NCBI GenBank assembly: GCA_002102555.1
Contig: MCFL01000037.1
Coordinates: forward strand, 124,001-188,000
From: Catenaria anguillulae PL171
Lineage: Eukaryota > Blastocladiomycota > Blastocladiomycetes > Blastocladiales > Catenariaceae
DNA: 64,000 nt
Direction of reading: 5' to 3'
Both the position numbers and the translations under genes were made by a program. Each line of letters starts with the position of its first letter. Position 1 is the stretch's first letter. Below the pieces are notes generated by a model. The model had not been told where the DNA came from. It made no database searches and worked only from the letters and a program-made list of their open reading frames with translations. Shown in pieces: positions 31,567 through 42,659 of this stretch.

Positions 31567-33316
31567 TCACTTTGCCAACATCCTTGAGGCATTCTTGACA
31601 GCCGCCCCGCCTTCAACCACGGTAATCACCCTTGGCTGCCGTTTTGGTCTGAAACAGGACGGGCAGAGACAGACCATTGTGTCAGATCAGATCTTGGAAC
31701 AGTAACAGGTGAACGAGGATTCAACGTACAGAATGATGTTGGTCTTGCCATTCACAACCACTAATGGGTTGGCTTCTTCCATAATCTTTTCGCGAACAGA
31801 AATGCCGTCCAAGTACGCCTGCAACACTGCTCGCAGCGACTCGTTCTCCCGCAACAGCTTTTCGCGCTTGGCCTCCAACGCCAGCTTGTCAAGCAGCACC
31901 TTGTTGTACCGTTTGTGAAACTTGGCAACCACCTCGCGGTCCCGCAGTGCTTGAGAAATGGGCCCACTTGCGTTCTCTTGATCCAAATCACCATCCAAAC
32001 CCTCGTCCAACGGTACCGCCGGCAGCGCACTGGCAGTGCCTTTTGCCGCTGCTGCTGTCGCGGCCGCCGATGCGGCGGTCAATCCTGCTCCTGGGGTTGC
32101 AATCCCGCTTCCCACACCACTCCCTCCGGCGGCCTCCATGGCGCCCGACTCGCGATTGATTGCCCACACGAGTTTCTCGTCCTCCGTCTCGAGCTTTGCA
32201 TTCATTTCGCCGAGCTTGACAATCTTTTCCGCCATCTTGACTTGCTTCTCCAACTGCTTTGTGCTCGTGTTGGCAATCCTGGTCAACTCGATCCGCTTGC
32301 GCTTCTCGGCGTCTCGATACCCATTCATCTTTCGCTTGAGCGCTTGGAAATCCACCACGACGCGCTCCTTTGCGGTACGCAGCTCGACTATCCGCGAGTC
32401 TGCATCCTTGGCATTGGACGCAAGTTTGCCCTTGAGCGCACTGACCGACTCGGCGAGCTTGCCCAACTTGCGCAACTGTGTCTCAATCAGTTGCGCCGAC
32501 TGCTCGTCCTTTGCCTTGAGGTCCTCAAACTGGCGCTTGCGCTCGTCTGTGGCGGCCGTGTAGTTGGTGAGTGCTTGTTGGAACTGGCGCCAGAGGTCTT
32601 CGATTGCAGACTCGAGTTGGATTCGGAGGGCATGTTTTTCTTCCAGGTTTTTGTTTTTCACGTCGTCGCGCGAGGATTGGTATTCGTGGCGAGAGTCTGC
32701 TTCCGTCTCTGTAAAGTCTGCGTCCATGCGATAGATGACGCCGAGAATGTCATTCTTTTCCTTGACGTGCTGGGCTTGTAGTTTGACTCTGTCCGGTTGT
32801 GCCGTCTCAATGGTGAGAACCCATTTGTGTATTGGGGATTCGATTAATGGAGTCGAATCAAATTGCATACCGTTCTGAGCCAAACTCCATCTCCAGTTCC
32901 TTCAACTCCATTTCGAAATCGCGCTCCAACGCATCCAACCTTGCATACTGCAGGTCAAGCAAGTTGTCCACATTCTGCAAATGCGCCTGATATGCCGCGT
33001 CGTACTGTTCGTCGGCCTCCCTCAGCGTCACTGCCGACTCTTGAATCGTGTGGTTCTTGCGATCCACATGCCGCTCGTGCACCTGCTTGAGAATCTCGAG
33101 CTGTTGGCAAAGAGCTTCGGATTTCACCTTTTTCATGAGATCGCGCCATTGCCCCTGGATCTTGAGCGAGTTGAGTTTGGCGGACCGCTGCTCCCTTTCA
33201 AAGACTTCCTTGCGGCGCGCCATCAACATTTCCATGTATGCCTTGCGCTGCTCCTCTGTTTTGTACAGGTCGGCTTCCGTCCTGACGGCGCCTGCGGATT
33301 TCTTCTTTTTGGCCAT
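31567..33316 (-). CDS. DRC2: Dynein regulatory complex subunit 2 (DRC2/CCDC65)
   Basis: Coiled-coil core subunit of the axonemal nexin-dynein regulatory complex, needed for flagellar beating. Exons 33316-32871, 32788-31730 and 31648-31567 give 528 residues. Ignoring the last intron would leave a false stop at 31687. The start is MAKKKKSAGAVRTEADLY. Diagnostic blocks: LQYARLDALERDFEMELKEL, DDVKNKNLEEKHALRIQLE, EDLWRQFQQALTNYTAATDE, and the C-terminal LRAVLQAYLDGISV followed by NPLVVVNGKTNI, matching the human LRAVLKQYLDGISV region. A Gly/Ala-rich insertion of about 50 residues interrupts the coiled coil near residue 390. The last 27 residues (PRVITVVEGGAAVKNASRML) come from the third exon. This gene is the best evidence that the organism makes flagellated cells. 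Confidence 0.94.
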
Positions 33317-33969
33317 GGTGGGGCGGTGAGTTGGTGATGAGAATCAGTTTGCTAGAAATGTTTTGCATTTGCTATCATCGAATGAGATCATTGGTATTTG
33401 CAACGACTCTGCTGCTTCTCAAGTCGAGTTGTACATACATAGTTGTTGCGCTGGTCGTGAGTGACGCGTTTGGTAAGGTGCGGACAACCAGCCATCTAGG
33501 GGGAAATCGGTGGCTGTGACTGGATCGGTGGACACGTGAATGGATCGCACCAATCAACACGTTCCGTTTGCTCGCCTGCTTGAAAAAGCTTGCTCCATCC
33601 GACCGCCATCGTTCAAGAGGTGCACAGTCGCTCAGGGTGGGGGGCTGCCACTTATTTATTTACGACGTTGGTAACCTGCAGAGAGCATTCCATGGCAACG
33701 GAATCTTTCACGGGTGGAAAACGTGAGGCGTCACAAGTATTAATATTCCGGGTTCAATCCAGGTTGAATCCGCACGAGTTGCACTTCCCACACAGCATGT
33801 TGCGAACACTCTGTTTTGAACGGCCATACTCTATGCACTTGATTCAGTCTCACAAGCACCTCAAGACCCAATGCATTCGCTTGTCCGGACACACTAGATC
33901 GACCCTCCGCAACTGTTTCCACGCCCAAGCATTCATTCCCACCGGCAAGTGCCTGGCCACACTCTGATC
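33317..33969. other. Divergent intergenic region, DRC2 / PH protein
   Basis: Holds both promoters by position. AT-richer than the genes. No coding region supported; the frame open from 33590 lacks similarity. Confidence 0.45.
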
Positions 33970-36900
33970 ATGTCCTCTCCACCTCAGTGGTATGCTCCGG
34001 CCTCGCCACAGCCGCAGGCAGCGGCAACCAACCGAAGCCAAGCTCCAGATCCTGGCCGTCGCTCCTCGGTCATTTCCAAACGCTCATATGGGCGAGGCAA
34101 TGGCCAGAGCTCAGATGACGACGAGAACGACAAAGATGTCAAGTGCGTTGATTGAATCCCAGCAATGAATGCCTGATCCATTCATTAAAGTCCTTCTCAC
34201 ATGTCTGTTGCATTGATTTCATTAGACGGCCAAACACCAACCCGGCAGCCACCTCGCCGACGCTTCACCGCTCAGGCGGCCGTGGCGTGTCCGTATCCAA
34301 ATCGCCTGCGGCCTTGCGTGCTGCCCGCCGCCGCTCATCGCCAGTCAAGCGGACATCTGCGACACCACTAGTCACACTGGGCGGGTCATCGCCTTCGCTG
34401 GCCAATGCGGCTTTCCCACAGCTCACATTCAGCTGGCCAAGCGCCTCTCCAACACCCACCGCCCATTCAGAGCAGCCCACGACGTTTTCTACGGCATCGA
34501 CCATGTCCTCTCCGCCAAGTGCAACGTTTTCCAATGCCACCATCGGATCGCCCTTCTTTACAACCCAGCCGTTGTTTCCCGCACCCAAAACTCCGCTGCA
34601 CTCGAGTGGTGGGCCGTTGGCAAGGAAGGCTGCAGCAACACCCGACTCGTTCATTTCTGTGCATTCACCAGCGTCGTCATCGCTGCAGTCGCTCAGCGGG
34701 GGCGGCCATCATCAAGATCCAGACGCCACTTTCCATCAAGACGACGACGAGGATGAAGAAGAAGAAGAGGGCGACAACGACGAGGACGAGGAAGACAACA
34801 GCGTCAGTTATGCGTCGCTTAAACTCAATCTCGGGCCCAACCCACCGGCCCCACCCATGATCCACTTTGAACCAGTTCTCCCAGCATCCACTGCTACTTC
34901 GCCTACTCAATCAGCCGCCCCAGCCACGGGCGCGGTCGATCGCCACGAGCCTGCCTCAGCCATGACCAAACCTGTGCCTGTCGACCCAGACCTCGCGGAA
35001 CGCTACCGCAAACAGCTCCTGCAAGACTCTGCAGCCATCGAGGAGGCGCAAGCACAACTGCGTGCGGCCGCGGCCGCCACCGCCTCAGGCCACGCCAAAC
35101 CCATCACCCCGGGCCGCCCACGCACCCAAGTCCCGCACGGGCTTACACCCATGCGTAAACTGCACCTGACGCCGGGGACGCCCGGATCCATGGCCTCGTC
35201 GGATGCAGGCGCCCAAGACACGTCCACATTTGCGCTTGACTCGGACGCAGACTCGACATTGCCACTGTCGTCGTTCATCATTGACGACCACGCACACGAC
35301 CCGATGCTCGATCCGATCGCTCTGCGCAATCACTTGGATTTGGCCAACACGTCGATTCGCGGGCTCACGTCACTTGCCCGCGAACTGCAGTCCAAGCTCG
35401 CAGGGTCCGAGGCCCGCGCAGATTCCTTGTCGTCGCAGCTTGTGGCTTTGGAGCGCGAGCTCGAGCTTGAGCGCAGGCGCACGACAAAAGCCGTGGATGC
35501 AGAGACGCGCGCGCAAAGGTCGCTAGAGCATCTGGAGGCTGTGATTCGCGAGACCGAGGGTGGTAGGGAAAAGGTGGCAGAGGGAGCGAGTCGGTTGGCC
35601 CAAGAGAATTCGAGGCTGCGCAAGGAGAACAAGGCCTTGGTCGAGGATGTGGACGGGTTAAGGTTCAAGGTCGAGACGCTGGAAAGGGCCGTGAGCGACG
35701 GAAAACGCGAACGCGAGGCTGAGGCTGCTGCCGCCAAACGTGCGATTTCGCATGCCCATCGGGAACGGGATGTGGTGTTGCACAAGTGCGAGGAGCTCAA
35801 GGGCGAAGTCGAGACGCTGGCACGAAAGCTGGCCAGGGCCATGACCCAGAGACGTGCTCAGAGCAAGGCCAGCCGGCACCGGTCGGCGTCAAGGGGTCCC
35901 GTCGGCGTAGGTGGCAGCGTGTCGTTTGGACGTGGGGCCAGGAAGGGCTCGGCGGGTACAGGAACGGGCACGGGCACTGGGACCGGGGAAGGCGGTGAAG
36001 ACACCATGTCTCAGTCTGGGTCATCGTCGGCGGGCGAGGGCAGTGTGTCGCTGACGGCGGCCGAGCAGATGAATCTCAAGGCTGAGCAGCTGCAGGTCGA
36101 GTTGAGGCAGGCAAAGGAGGCTGCAACGCAGTTGGAGGGGGCGAATTGCGAGCTCCAAGTCTTGGTCCGTGAGTTGACGGAGCAAAAGGACGAGCTGGTC
36201 GAGTTGTTGGATCAAAGTCGTGTGTACATTGAGCAGTTGGAGCGCGAGAGAGAGGAGTTGGAGGAGATGGTGCATGCCCACTCTGGCGCCGTGGGTGAGG
36301 AGCGGGAGGCGAGCTTTGGCGACGAGTTGGCTGAGGCCGAGGCGGCGGCGGCGGCGTTGAATCACAGCGATTTGATGGGTTTGGGGTCATCGTTGGCGGC
36401 CGAACTCCAAGTCGAGTCGCCCGTTCCCGTTCCTGCCAGTACGGGGATCGCATTGACGTTGACCGAGTCGCAAGCGCCTCACGAGTCGACGTTTGTTCCG
36501 TCCGATGCACCGGCCGCGCCGCCCAAACTCAAGTCGAGATTGCTGACCGGAGCAGAAGTGCCCGCACCGCTTGTTCTGGACACCCCCAAGCTGGGCCAAC
36601 CAGACCTTGTGTCGATGCATTCACCGTCTTTGTTCAACGTGCCATTGGATCCGTTTGCCAACGACTCGAGTCCCCAGAGCACCCCACCAAGACGGTCACT
36701 TACGCCCGTCTCGGTCATGCGTCCGCCATCCACCAGACCCTCACGCAGATCCACACCTCCCACTGTCATTATCACGTCCACAACCGCTCAAACACCGCCG
36801 CCCTTGCCGTCGACCGATGCCATTTTGCCGTTTTACACATCCGCTCCTCGCCACCTTCACCTCCTTCCAAACGCGCCGATTCGGTCCATCAGCATGCCGT

Positions 36901-38519
36901 CGTTGCGTGACAAGGTCAATGCTGCAGCGCTTGTGCCCTCCATGAATCACAGCAACCTGACTGTTCAATCCATGACGGTCCCGGTGGCAGCAAACGCACT
37001 CGACCACACCTCGTCCGGCCGCTCGCGCAAATCGTCCTTTTCAACCTCAATGCGTCGATCACCCAGCGCCACATCCACATTCCGTGCTCCGTCCACTACA
37101 GCCAGCGCTCTCCCGACGATCCCAGCGGTTTCCCCCGCGGATATCGCCGACAAGTTGCAGGCAATCAGCACACGCGGCAAAGAACTCGAGACCCGGGCCC
37201 GCGACGCGAGCTTGCGATCTGGCGCGGCCATGTCGAATTTGCTGGTGGCTGCCAACAGCAAGGACGACTTGATTGGCGCCACAGCAGACGTACCGTTCAA
37301 CTCGTGTGTGGTTGGGGCTCAAGTGTTGGGCGAGGCAGAGCTCGGTCTGTTTGCGGCAAACGCAGCGTCGAGCTCGGTGGCCAAGACGGATGGGCCAAAG
37401 GAACGTGCATTTGCCGAGAAGGTGCCGTTGGCGATTCCCGCATTGAGCCCGCGCAAGGACTTGCAAGCCGTGGACTCGGGTGCCGTGTTGGACGCCGAGG
37501 GTAAGCAAGGCCAAGGTCCAGGTCTCGGTGCAAAAGGCAAGACAATTGTTGACTTGGCACCCATGTCAATAACCGCAGGAAGTTTGTCCGCGTCCAGCAA
37601 GATGAACTCGAGCAAAAAGCGGCACGTGGATGGCGGGACGGTGAGATTCTCATTGACCAATGAGGAGTCACCATTTCTTGGTGGTAGTGCGAGTGAGGTG
37701 GATGTGCCACGGTCAAGTAAGCGTATTAATGCGCCCGACTCGATTCTCGACCTTTCACGCTCGACGGTTGCAAGAGGCAACAAGAAGGCCAATCGGCTTT
37801 CGCTTGTGGCATCGTCGGCAAACCTTCGGTCCACCTCAAGCAAGTCTCGGCCCGGCTCTTCAGCCGCCGCCGCCAGTGACTCGCATGCCAACGCCAAACC
37901 CGACGCAAGAGCCTCAAGTGGATCCTTCTCGTTTCCCTCGTTTTCATTCCCGGCCCCATGGTCGAACCAGCCCACGTCGCCAACTGCCGCTGCGGCCGCA
38001 ACCATCTTGCCCAACCACCCCGGCGCAGTGCACATTCCGCGGCTTTTCCTCGGCACCTGGATGCTGAAATGGGACCGCCGCAACAAGATTGCCCACCCGC
38101 GTTTCTTTTGGATCAATCACACCGACTTGCGCGAGGGTGTCACTGTCTTGTGGGCCAAACACAACCCGTTCATCCCTGGCGACCGTCCACCGTTGCGCGG
38201 AAATGCCGACGATTTGTGGTGGGGTGCAGCGGCAGCCGGGAGCGGACCGGGCACACCCGTCAAGGGCGGGAGCAAGGCGAGTACAAAGGTGCAGCAGCTG
38301 GTCAAGTCGGTGAACGTGACGGATGCGGTGCAGTCTCATCGGGGTCGCGGCAAGCTGGTGTGGGATAACGGCAAGACCAAGAGAGTAGGTAGCAACGAGT
38401 TGACCACGTTCTTGGTGATTCATACTCGCACGCGGTACATGGATTTGCAGGCGCCGACGCCCGAAGATCACAAGGCGTGGTTCGAAGGGCTCAATATCTT
38501 GTCGAGGTCCAGACATTGA
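33970..38519 (+). CDS. Cortical coiled-coil protein with C-terminal PH domain (Mcp5/Num1-type)
   Basis: Exons 33970-34142 and 34226-38519 (donor GTGCGT, acceptor ATTAG) give 1,488 residues. Residues 1-330 are disordered with an acidic run (DDDEDEEEEEGDNDEDEED). Long coiled coils occupy about 430-600 and 670-760 (SLSSQLVALERELELERRRT; TEQKDELVELLDQSRVYIEQ). A long Ser/Pro/Ala region follows. The C-terminal 160 residues form the meiotic-cell-cortex PH domain: PRLFLGTWMLKWDRR, ARFFWINHTD-type strand (HPRFFWINHTD), VTVLWAKHNP, FLVIHTRTRYMDLQAPTPED and HKAWFEGLNIL. In yeasts these proteins bind PI(4,5)P2 and anchor dynein or mitochondria at the cortex. Nothing in the gene argues against that role, but it is inferred. 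Coding-like sequence continues beyond the stop (next entry), so the C-terminus may be longer. Confidence 0.82.
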
Positions 38520-39517
38520 CCAACAAGGCTGTTGCATCAGCATCGGTCACGTCTCCAGCAGTCGCAAGCGCGCCATATGTTGTCGCAAAAACGCCTGTGA
38601 TCCCACCCGCAACACCATCCAAATCAAAACCTGCGTCATCGACTGCCGCACCCGCTTCATTATCGTCCGCGTTTGGTTCCACCACCACTGTGCCATCCGG
38701 CTCGGTGTTTCCACGGCCAATATCAAGCTTCCAACTCGAGTGCACCGTCATCTGGCTCGGCGACTCCCACGCCCTCGGTTTCGGGTCGGACGGGCTCGTC
38801 ATCAGGAACAACTCGATCTCGTTCACGCGTTCGTGCCCCATTCCAACACCGCGCTCGTCATCCCGCCCATTGCCGAATGCTGCACGGCCCAGCACACCTG
38901 CTGCGCCATCACCCCGCCCACCTGTGCCCGATGTTCCGCCGACCGGGCCAGCAAGCTCGCTTCCGCGGGAAAGGGCAAGTCAAAGAAGGACGCTGCCGAC
39001 GATCGGACAAGTCGGCCGTTCCAGTGGATCGCGCGCAAAATGAAAAAGTCGGAGGCGTGACTACAATTGAACCGGCTGTGGCGGCGACCGCGGTCAATCC
39101 AACTCTGGTCTTTTGCCATCAAGTGCACCTTCGGCCACGTCTCTTCCGCAATCCACGTCCCTGGAAACTTTACACCATGACCGTAACCAACACCCGTTAG
39201 TCCAGCACGGTGCCGCGATTCCTACAACTCCCGTGCCAGCGATTGCCGATGACCGCATGTCCAAGGCGAGCAGCTCGGATGCCATCTCGAGCAACGCATC
39301 CTCAGAGTCCAAGGGCAGAGGCATTGCGCGCAAAACTTCAAACTTGTTCAGCCGGATTGGGATCGGAAGCAGCTTTGGCGCGAGTTCAAGTGCAAGTTCG
39401 TCGCCAAAGCCCGAAGCAGCCGCCGATGCGCTTGGTGGGTCCGTGAGTACGAGTAGTACGGCGGGACCAAAGCGGAGGAGCTCCGTTTTCAAGCTGGGCG
39501 CTGGCAAAAAGTCGTGA
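38520..39517 (+). pseudogene. Frame-broken coding-like tail downstream of the PH gene
   Basis: Sequence directly after the PH-gene stop has strong coding character, but scattered over all three plus frames. NKAVASASVTSPAVAS is in one (38.52-38.70 kb). ASNSSAPSSGSATPTPSVSG is in the next (38.73-38.85). ARPSTPAAPSPRPPVPD returns to the first (near 38.9). RASKLASAGKGKSKKDAADD is in the third (38.95-39.05). GVTTIEPAVAATAVNP lies at 39.06-39.1. Finally SKASSSDAISSNASSESKG runs to a stop at 39517 (SSVFKLGAGKKS). Most switches correspond to loss of one base. Either a low-complexity C-terminal extension of the PH protein corrupted by indels, or a decayed neighbouring gene. No introns with GT-AG borders explain all switches. 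Confidence 0.5.
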
Positions 39518-40571
39518 ATGTGATGTGATTGATGGTGTGTTGGCTCTGTTGTCGTTAGATGGTCTATGCCCCCGAGCCCGCTCTTTCATGTCGGTCGGAC
39601 TCCTTGCTCTGTGGATACCTTACACTTTGATTTCCTTGTCTTCTGTCTCCTTTCTTCTTCGTCAAGTTCTTGATGTTTCGTTTCATTCGAGCGACACCGT
39701 TGGCAACGTGATAATTTATCCCTGTTCTTTTGCTCCATGATTTCACCAACGCCCGTTTATTTATACTTCTCAATTTCAACAACAAAGTGACTTCGAGGCT
39801 TGTCTCATTTTGAAGCATTCAAGGCACCGCATTAGCAATGGTCCTGAAGCGATGTGTCTCAGGAGGCATTCTTGCGATATGGATGTGCTTGGACTTGAAT
39901 TCTGAACTTTGAAGATTGTGCTCATTGCCGGAGCCGATGGCACTGCTACTTGGCCGAGCGCTTAATTCCTGACACAGCCCAACCGTGTCACCTGGTGCGG
40001 GTTCCTACTCTGACTTACTTCAGTACGACTCCGTCCACCTCGTGCGAACATCGAGAGACTGAGGAAGTCAGCATCAAGCTCTCATGAACCAGCGGAGCGA
40101 GCATTTTGCGAAGACTCGTGACATAAAGACTGTGCAAAACTAAAGGACTTGTCCCATGTGAAAAGCATCTCTATAGCTTGATCTGAGGGGGATCGGTATA
40201 GGCGTCGACCCCACTGTGCATTGATTCCAGTCAGGTGGTAGTACAATAAAGGCTCAAGTGCGCCAGCGAGCGCCAGCGTGCATTCGCGTTTGTCACCGCC
40301 CAGCTTCCTTGCTTCGTTTTCTCATCCATGCAAACAAAAGTCGGTCGTCCCCACTCGCGATTGACTCTGGACACGCTCATCGAAATGTAGGTATAAGTGG
40401 ATGTTGGTGAGTGAGATGAGAAAGGCCGAGACGATAAACATGTCAGCAAATGAATTGTTAATGATATTCAGAATGAGGATCGGGTTGGAAAAGATGGTGA
40501 AATCGAATCACTACTTAAAAAGCAATCACGAGACTTCGAGACTCCACACTCATCGGTCGGTCCATTTGGAT
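39518..40571. other. Convergent intergenic region of about 1 kb
   Basis: AT-richer sequence between the PH-gene tail and the stop of the minus-strand membrane-protein gene. I see no gene, repeat or RNA here. Confidence 0.5.
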
Positions 40572-42196
40572 TCATGCAGACTCGACGGCAATGGCAACAC
40601 CCACAAACACGTCCGCTGCCGACGACGATACCTTCGTGGCCATTGCCTGAGCGGGCTTGAACGTCGGGGCAAACGAGTAACTGCGCCGACTCGTCCTGAT
40701 CACGGTAGGCACCAAACTCCCAAGCATCTTCGAAGTATAGCGATCCAACGGCCGCGGCTCCCTACGCCGACGCTCATCCACCATTGGCCGGCGTGGCACA
40801 GCCAAAACCATTGGGCGGCGGTACGGCATGGCGTACCTCGTGGCCATGTGCGACCGCTGGATGCGCATGTGTGGTGGGCACGCCCGAGTGCGCGCAAACT
40901 TGAGTTGCACAAGGCGGCGCTCGAGAGCACGGTGTTTGCGGAACCAAGCAATGTACTTGAACACTGGGAATGGTGGTTTGATGGGCTCACGGACGTTTGT
41001 GTTGATTGCAACCACGCCTGCAAGTGCAAGCAAGTATACGAGTAAGACTGTCAGTGCGTCAAGTCGAGAAAACAGAAACCCAAGCGCACTGAGACACTTT
41101 GTCAACGACGCCGTTCCCGCCACCAGTTCGCCCCAGCGTGACGGCACCAGGCCCTTGACCGCAAGCATAATCAGGTGAAACATGACGGCGGCCCGGGCAT
41201 CCAAAATGGTGGCTCCAGATCCTCGCACCTCGGCGCCGCCACACGCGACCGCGCTCGCAACCCACGACGCGCTCGAAATGTGAATGGCCGTGATGTGCGG
41301 ATGCGGAATGGCAAGCTTGGCGAGCACCGTCATTGGCGAAAAAGTGTCGAGTTTGAACTGAGACAATGCCTTGAACTCGTCCGGGTATTCTTGTGCAAGC
41401 TGGGATGCCGTGTGGTACGACTCGAGAGCGGTGGGGAGCTGACCAGGCTCTAATACTGTTCAACCAAAGATGTGAGACCAAACGCGACTAACCAGTGCAA
41501 AGTCGACGTAGACAGTGTCAACTTACCCTCACATCTGCACGCTTGCCGCCCAACGTATCCATCGATGGAAGTCCGAGTTTTGCGATACGATCTTGAATCA
41601 GTTGGCTCATTCCAGTGGGCTCCTCGGCCACAACGACGAGCATGTGCAAGATGAGACTATTAAATCGGCTGGTCAGCAAGCACGGCAATGGAAACACGAG
41701 TGTTTGATGCAGAGCAGGCCAAGACGGGGTCGGACCTCTTCATGGCACCGTCACTGCACTTGCCCTGGCCAATGACCGACCCCACGCCGGGGATCCACGA
41801 TTGAATGGCATGAAAGCCCAAGTCCACGCGCTGGCGAAGCGGCAACGGGGCGGCCCATGGCCACACGGCACCCATGAGCTTGTTGAGCGGGAATGGATAC
41901 TTGGTCGCGAGCTTGCGCGGCAGGTCCGGAAAAGCACTGCACAAACGCGCAAATCCTGTCGGGTGGTGCATGATAATGTGCGACAAACTGCATCGCGCGA
42001 GGACAGACTTGGACCTGCGCGCACCGTCCGAGGCGTCCGTGCTACTGCCAGTCGAGGATGGCGGCGAGTGAGACCCGAGGGCGTGGCCGATGCATGGGCA
42101 AAAGTCGGCGTCGAGTTCAAGGTTCCGAGTCGGGATCTGTCCACGGCTATCGGCAGATGCATTGCCGGCACCAGCGGCGGATGTGTCTCCATGCAT
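40572..42196 (-). CDS. Unknown membrane protein with dispersed module C
   Basis: Start ATG 42196 (MHGDTSAAGAGN). Exon 1 runs to 41760 and carries the module shared with 8.4 and 25.2 kb: HHPTGFARLCSAFPDLP, FPLNKLMGAVWPWAAPLPLR, AIQSWIPGVGSVIGQG. Exon 2 (from 41656) adds LILHMLVVVAEEPTGMSQLI. A GTAAGT donor near 41527 leads to exon 3, open to 40572: LESYHTASQLAQEYPDEFKA, FSPMTVLAKLAIPHPH, then two hydrophobic stretches (AAVMFHLIMLAVKGLV; DALTVLLVYLLALAGVVAI) and a highly basic C-terminal 100 residues (KHRALERRLVQLKFART). About 490 residues in total. Not recognised. The IPGVGSVIGQG-containing hydrophobic segment might be DUF4112-like, a weak resemblance. The upstream in-frame polyleucine/serine stretch is probably 5' UTR. 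Splice sites are tentative. Confidence 0.55.
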
Positions 42197-42447
42197 GTTA
42201 TCGTTGGTGAAATGCACTGGCGGACTCGTGCGTGATGAAGAATTGGGTGAGGGCGAAGGAACTTGGAGCAAGGGTGAGGTGGGCGGCAGTCGAATTGAGA
42301 GGATCAACTTGAAGGGTAAGGGATCAGGGATCAAGGATCGGGAGTGGGAAAGACAGGTCGGACAGGAAGTAGAGGAAGGTATACATAGAGGGAGGGGGCA
42401 GAAAGAGAGGGCGAGTGACAAGGTCCAAAGGCACAAGGAGAAGCTTT

Positions 42448-42479
42448 GGGAAAGGGAAAGGGAAAGGGAAAGGGAAAGG
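42448..42479. repeat. GGGAAA hexamer repeat
   Basis: Five tandem copies of GGGAAA (plus strand) in the divergent region between the module-C gene and the RS-rich gene. It lies in the presumed 5' UTR or promoter of the minus-strand gene, where the transcript would carry a CU-rich tract. Confidence 0.9.
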
Positions 42480-42659
42480 CACAAAGTGGCCGGGCGGGCA
42501 GCAATTTCGTTTCCTGCAACTTTTCTCGCGTGTTGTCCTCACCATCTCAGATTCCCACACGATCAGAGATTGACATGGCAAAACGATCTGCAGGTGTTGC
42601 AGATGCTGCCCAAATGTCACAAACAGAAAAGTCAAATTGATTCAAACAGGTGTTGCACG

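Noticed and set aside
31687-31730. DRC2 ending at the in-frame stop at 31687
   Set aside because: A GTACGT donor at 31729 and a TTTCAG acceptor at 31649 join a third exon that continues the conserved C-terminal sequence.
33745-33775. Possible tRNA T-arm (GGGTTCAATCC)
   Set aside because: No cloverleaf could be built from the flanking sequence.
42448-42479. Telomere-like repeat
   Set aside because: GGGAAA is not a known fungal telomere unit and the array has only five copies inside a gene-dense region.
42090-42659. In-frame extension upstream of the RS-rich gene start
   Set aside because: It is antisense to the exon of the module-C gene and includes the GGGAAA repeat; composition (RERERERERE) is repeat-derived.
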